Shown one piece after another: positions 59,620 to 64,000 of a DNA stretch of 64,000 nt; the stretch's first letter is position 1, and each line of letters begins with the position of its first letter. The notes under the pieces are model-generated. The model worked only from the letters and a program-made list of their open reading frames with translations. It did not search any database and was not told the DNA's origin. Source of the DNA: Polytrichum commune (lineage: Eukaryota > Streptophyta > Polytrichopsida > Polytrichales > Polytrichaceae); the NCBI GenBank assembly GCA_950295325.1, contig OX485807.1:31901666-31965665 (forward strand). The letters are read 5' to 3'. Made by a program: the position numbers and the translations under genes.

Positions 59620-60000
59620 AGCATCTATGTGGGCATTCTTTGGTTTGTTTTTCATGTTCTTCAACTTCTACCGATTAGATGTACACAACAAAACTCGTGT
59701 TACATTAGCAAATCTAAAATTGCAACCATATTTCAAAAACTATATCAATAATCAAACCTCCCCTTATTTAGTTATGCTTGTCAAAAGTGCATGTATATTG
59801 ATTTCTTAACTCGATACACAAGTCCTCCGAATTGTCATCATTATTGAGTGTAGAGTAGTTATTAATATATGAAGACGTAGGATCGTCTCTTTTAAAGATG
59901 TGTCTTTACGATGTTTGCTCTTTGATCCTTACCGAACCACATACCAATCAAACCTAGGGGTGCGATTAAGAAAAGTGGGTCACTTAAGACCCATCTACTT
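59620..60000 (-). mobile_element. TA-flanked MITE (family T)
   Basis: The right end CTTAAGACCCATCTACTT is followed by TA (60001-60002). Most of it is a reverse copy of 50540-50902. Peptides read from the two copies align (FYRLD, SPDLVMVVGSACVLI versus SPYLVMLVKSACILI), which reflects shared repeat sequence. The left end is approximate. Confidence 0.68.
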
Positions 60001-60009
60001 TAAGACATG

Positions 60010-60550
60010 TTTGTAGCTCATGTGACTGGAATAATAATAATAATAACAAAATGAATAAAGAAATTGTTGCCTCTCACCACCACCCCATCCATGCCATTGG
60101 AATATGGATTTTTATTCTTAGTCTCCACCACATTTTACAAGCATTTTCCTTCAGAAGATAACAAAAAATCCAAAATATATCAAATCGCTTGATCTGTGAT
60201 ATGATTGACTAAAAGCTTGAGTTGCATAATTTGGTGGGAAAAACCAATATAATCGTATCACTAACATTGTTACTTTTCCAAAATGGCTAAATTTGTAACA
60301 AAGAAAAATTAAGGATTCCAACCACTTCAAGGTCCATATCTTAGAGTCATTGCTAAAAAAAATTGATTCGTTTGCTCTAGACAATGCATAATTTTATTAT
60401 GTCAAGGTGCAAGAAAAAATAAAAATCAGCCTCGAGAGATATATCTTTGAAAAACTCTCGCAACCGTTTTTTTGACTTCTTGGGCATTTAGGGGTTAAAA
60501 CACTTCAATTGATTTTGGTTTTATTATAATGTCTTCACTTGCGTTATCCA
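60010..60550. other. Unassigned stretch between MITEs
   Basis: AT-rich with an ATAATAATAATAATAA tract at about 60029-60046. The TTTAGGGGTTAA near 60490 resembles the end of the piggyBac-like MITE. Confidence 0.35.
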
Positions 60551-60556
60551 AATATA

Positions 60557-60937
60557 AGGTAGATGGGTCTTAAATGGGTACTTTTTCCGACTAGCCCACT
60601 TCTAGGATATGGAACATGCTATCAATGCAAGATGGTTAGCAAAATTAAATCAAGGTTGTGGCCACTTTCCTTAGAATATTTGGAGGTCATACGAATATCT
60701 TAGTTATTATCAAAGTGATGATTCTCGTGCTCATTAAATGGTCATATATCACCCCACCACCACCCAATCATGTTCATTATTGAACTTAGGATGGTTATCA
60801 TGCTTTGAGCACACAAATCAAATCTCTTTTAAAGACATATCTTTTCTAGTATCCATTCTCGAAGCCACACCAAATCACAAACCACTAAAATATAGTTGTC
60901 CCACTAAGATGGGTAACCGAATTTGGCACGTCTACCT
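60557..60937 (-). mobile_element. TA-flanked MITE (family T, both ends clear)
   Basis: Left end AGGTAGATGGGTCTTAAATG after TA (60555-60556). Right end in reverse complement AGGTAGACGTGCCAAATTCG before TA (60938-60939). Length 381 bp. Inverted relative to 63560-63935, with clear similarity along the full length. Confidence 0.85.
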
Positions 60938-61143
60938 TATGTGTGTGCCTTGCAAGTCAATAACTTGCACATATAAAAGCATCTTCTTGCAAAGACTATT
61001 GACCCATTGTAGGTATTGATTCTATCACCTAAGGCATGCAAGCCTAATACGATGATTTCTCTTAACCAATCACCTTTAATTGAGTTATTTGTAGTTATAT
61101 GTGGATCAAAGAACATGCACATAAAGACCCGTTTTTACACTAA

Positions 61144-61660
61144 GGGCCTGTTTAGACTTGGGGCCAGGGCCAATATGAACGAAGGCCAATATGTCCCATG
61201 TGGCATGCAAATGGGCCCCCAAGGCCATTAATAAGAAAGTAACCTAACTCTGTTTATTGCTTTCATGTGTAAACCTATTTAGGTGGGGTTGGGGCCATTT
61301 GGACGCTGCAATTATGAGAGGGCTCCAACGTACTCATGAACTATTCTATGGATAATGATTAAAGTATAATAAATTTAGAATTTCTCCCTCCTATTCAATG
61401 CTCAAAGAATAAACTATTACAAGCAAATAAAAGCTCTGACAATGGCCTCAACTAGAGGGAAAGAGTCCACAAGGTTGGGAGCTCTCTTTTCCAAGGCTTG
61501 AGGCCATTGTCATGATGAATAAAATAATTTATTTGTTAATTGGCCCCAACTCATGGTGTAAACTTGAAGAGGCGAGTCCTAGCCTCTCTACCAATGAGAG
61601 GAGTGGATTTCTTGCACCCCAACCCATTTTTGAGCCTTGACTCCAAGTCTAAACCCGCCC
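61144..61660. mobile_element. Tourist-like MITE (PIF/Harbinger), 517 bp
   Basis: The ends GGGCCTGTTTAGACTTGGGG and GGGCGGGTTTAGACTTGGAG (reverse complement) pair with few mismatches. TAA lies directly outside both (61141-61143 and 61661-61663). GGGCCTGTTT is a common start of Tourist-like elements. Harbinger-type transposition is known to duplicate TWA trinucleotides. Confidence 0.88.
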
Positions 61661-61809
61661 TAACTCTCAAAACTTAGTCAGCATCTCACTACATTAATTT
61701 TCACACGCAATGCTAGGCAAATAAAAACAAGAACATGCGAACATTTACTTATGTGGGTTAATGGTCATAGTCTAGTAGATCATTCCCAAAACATCGTGTT
61801 TATTGCAAA

Positions 61810-63080
61810 ACTAAACATGGAGAAATAGTGATTTGAAAAGAACTATATACATTAATTCGGTTTTGTAGCTTACATTTACCTATGAATCAACAAATTTTCC
61901 ACCCTTCTTTAGAAGCTAAAACATCTTGGATATGATTGGGCATGCTATGATAGAACTTTCAACACTACTTTAAGAGTGATGAAATGGATCTAGCACACGC
62001 TCACAGAATTGAAGCATTCCTTTGGTTGGTGTTGGATACTCATTTAATTTTTGTTTCACAAGTGCCCACACATGCTCAATTGGATTCATGTCATGTGATT
62101 GAGGAGGCCTAGTAAGTACATCAACATTTTGCATTGACAACCACTGCTCAACAAATTTTTGCAATTGGTTTAGGATCGTTATCATGTAGAAATATGACAC
62201 GAAAAAAGGTTGAAATGGTACCATTCAATTGTCTACATGACCCCATTATGAAGAATGCTAAGATATAAAGTTTGTGTCATCTTCCCCTCTATCTTGCACA
62301 TGTAACCCATGACATGTAATGTCATATAACCTTACACAAAATTGCACCACCTCCATGTTTAGATGTTTGACTCACACGATGAGGTTGTATTGAGATTCTC
62401 CATCCCTCACCCAACACCAAGTGTGACCATCAAACTAGAATCCATTGATCTTAATCTAACTAAAAATCACCCTCTACCAATTGTGGATAGTCCAATCTTG
62501 ACAACGTTGAGCAAATTCCAACTTGCAACACACATTCTTGGCGGTCACCAACGGTTTCTTCTGCTTCTCTAATGACCCCAAGACTTGCTTCATGAAGTGC
62601 ATGCCTCACTGTGGTGGTGCTCACTACTACATTCATTGAAAGCATTCCTCATGTCTACATCATTATATAGTTCACCAATTGTGATGGCTCTTACACACGC
62701 TCGTCATTGAATAGGTGTGATGCTATTTAGGCGCCCTCCTCTTGAAGGCTTCACATGAGGAATACACTCTCTACAAATCCTAGAGCATGTAGATTTGAGA
62801 GATATCCGACAATTTTGAAACCTCACATGTGCTACGCCCATGTTGCAACAGGGCTATACCATTCAATCTCATCTCCTTTGGTAACGCATTCATGGGCAAA
62901 GAAAACCTTCACGAATTTAAGAGAAGATCTCCTAAGAGACCACACTACCACCCATAAGTGAGAGGAAGAACCCTAGGTGGTGTTGTGAACTTATTATTGT
63001 AATTGAAGGTGAGTGATGAAAACAATTCCAAAACTAAGTCAATAAACCTAAGTTCATTTGAAATGCAATTTCTCTCATGT
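61810..63080 (-). mobile_element. Decayed Tc1/mariner-like element
   Basis: The transposase relic on the minus strand is bordered by weak inverted repeats: ACATGGAGAAATAGTGATTT at about 61816 and, in reverse complement near 63080, ACATGAGAGAAATTGCATTT. Overall size of about 1.3 kb is typical of Tc1 elements. The exact termini and TA duplications could not be fixed. Confidence 0.55.
61970..62790 (-). pseudogene. Tc1-type transposase pseudogene
   Basis: Read from 62790 downwards: a basic N-terminal stretch ending near SITPIQ, RACVRAITIGELYNDVDMRN and STTTVRHALHEASL (paired helix-turn-helix region) come first. After a frameshift come LEKQKKPLVTAKNVCCKLEF and RVIFS (the first catalytic Asp region, with Asp-Glu lost to a stop). 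A HDNDPK block (62198-62181) has the second Asp. After another frameshift RPPQSHDMNPIEHVWALVKQ has the third acidic residue, and a KLNEYPTPTKGMLQFCERV tail follows. At least two frameshifts and several stops make it dead. Intact relatives cut and paste at TA. The NEYPTPTKGM tail recalls Tc1 elements of fungi; that affinity is from memory and untested. Confidence 0.82.
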
Positions 63081-63239
63081 TGTTGTAATAATCAAGCTAA
63101 AATTTGGTAGGATGATAGCCAACTTGATTGCACATCTGACTCAATTTACGGTTCGACAATAAGATCAATCTTTTTCTAGATATGACTTCCTAAAATTTGA
63201 TGTTTTGTTGATTGACTCAATTTTGAGAGTCAATGTAAT

Positions 63240-63505
63240 AGAGATTGGACTACGACTTCAAGTTTATTTAACTACTCTATACTCAATAATCAAAACAATG
63301 GAGGGACTTAGATATTCATGTAAGAAATCATCACACGTACACTTTCAATAAGCATAACTAAATCAAAGAAGGTTGAATTTTTAATCCAATTTTTGTCAAT
63401 GCTTCATCATATAATTCTGAATGCGACACAAGTTTTTTTGAATACATCTCGCTATTAGAAGATGAAGAACATATACAAATAACCAAACAACACCCACATA
63501 CCTCA
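63240..63505 (+). mobile_element. Family-T MITE copy
   Basis: Parallels the 3' part of 50540-50902 (ATTGGACTACG, ATTATTCAATAATCA, ACACGTACACTTTCAATAAGC, ACCAAACAACACCCACATACCT). The right terminus in reverse complement is AGGTATGTGGGTGTTGTTTG. The left terminus is unclear. Confidence 0.62.
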
Positions 63506-63559
63506 TCACTCATCTTTGTTGGCTCCCCTAAAGACATTATTCTAGTTCAACCGTTGATA

Positions 63560-63935
63560 AGGAAAACGTGCCTGACTTGATTACTTCTCTTAACCATACA
63601 CCTATATTTGAGTGGTATGTGGTTAGGTGTGGCTCCAAGGACGTATACCAAAAAGAGCTTGGACTATATGCTCAAAATATGATAACCATTCTAAGCTTAG
63701 TAATCAACATAATTGAAGGACCAATATGGCCACTTAATGAGCACGAAAATCTTCACTTTGGTGATATGTAAGATATTCATATGAAAACCAGAAATCATGA
63801 GGAAAGTGGCTATGGCGTTGATTTGAATTTGTTAGTCGCCTTATGCTAATAATGTGTTTCATATCCTAGTAGAAGTGGGCAAGTCGAGAAAAGTGGGCTA
63901 GTCGAGAAAAGCAACCAATTAAGACCCCTCTACCT
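63560..63935 (+). mobile_element. TA-flanked MITE (family T)
   Basis: Starts AGGAAAACGTGCC after TA (63558-63559) and ends AAGACCCCTCTACCT at 63935 (followed by AA). It is an inverted relative of 60557-60937; the shared words TTCACTTTGGTGATATGTAA, GAGGAAAGTGGCTATGG and CATATCCTAGTAGAAGTGGG appear in the same order. Confidence 0.75.
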
Positions 63936-64000
63936 AAATTGGGAGGGCCGATGTGGCCATTTTTTCCTTTAGAAAAATATTTTGTTTGACCTCTTGTAAG

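Overview
The window looks like nuclear DNA of a green plant (streptophyte). It holds a three-exon cationic amino acid transporter with GT-AG introns, a Mutator-like (MULE) transposase with a SWIM zinc finger, a CACTA-type terminus and a PIF/Harbinger transposase relic. The species cannot be fixed from the sequence; a non-seed plant or charophyte is a guess, prompted by Tc1/mariner- and piggyBac-like remnants that are uncommon in seed plants. No organellar, rRNA or intact tRNA genes were recognised.

Only two ordinary host genes are well supported. One is a small secreted cysteine-containing protein of unknown family (4.36-4.80 kb, +). The other is a full-length 602-residue CAT-type transporter (50.07-53.79 kb, +). 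Its upstream region carries four diverged copies of one module, and its first intron is a degenerate tandem array interrupted by a TA-flanked MITE.

The rest is mostly transposable elements, often old and nested. 0-25 kb: skewed low-complexity DNA, a SINE, a GC-rich MULE-type MITE with perfect 95-bp inverted repeats, a pogo-like element, a 20-bp periodic array in front of a decayed Harbinger transposase, and other decayed ORFs. 25.6-37.3 kb: one structurally complete 11.67-kb MULE with terminal inverted repeats and a 9-bp target duplication. Its transposase gene (+) is convergent with minus-strand genes encoding a CxxC/HH/C finger protein and a Ulp1-like (C48) protein. 37-50 kb: a CACTA MITE, SINE copies and hairpins. 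54-64 kb: many 360-390 bp TA-flanked MITEs, two TAA-flanked MITEs, a TTAA-flanked piggyBac-like MITE and a Tc1 transposase pseudogene.

The most unusual signal is in the large MULE. The heptamer GTTCTGC (either strand) occurs about 58 times by hand count, in exons, introns, spacers and both end arrays, against about 4-5 times in the other 52 kb. Together with the extra finger and Ulp1-like genes this resembles a self-recognition or anti-silencing system, as known for Arabidopsis VANDAL elements, but with a different motif that extends into exons. The copy is probably inactive: a conserved splice acceptor reads AA, two in-frame TAG codons are present, the Ulp1 catalytic Cys position is Tyr, and a C7 run shifts the frame.
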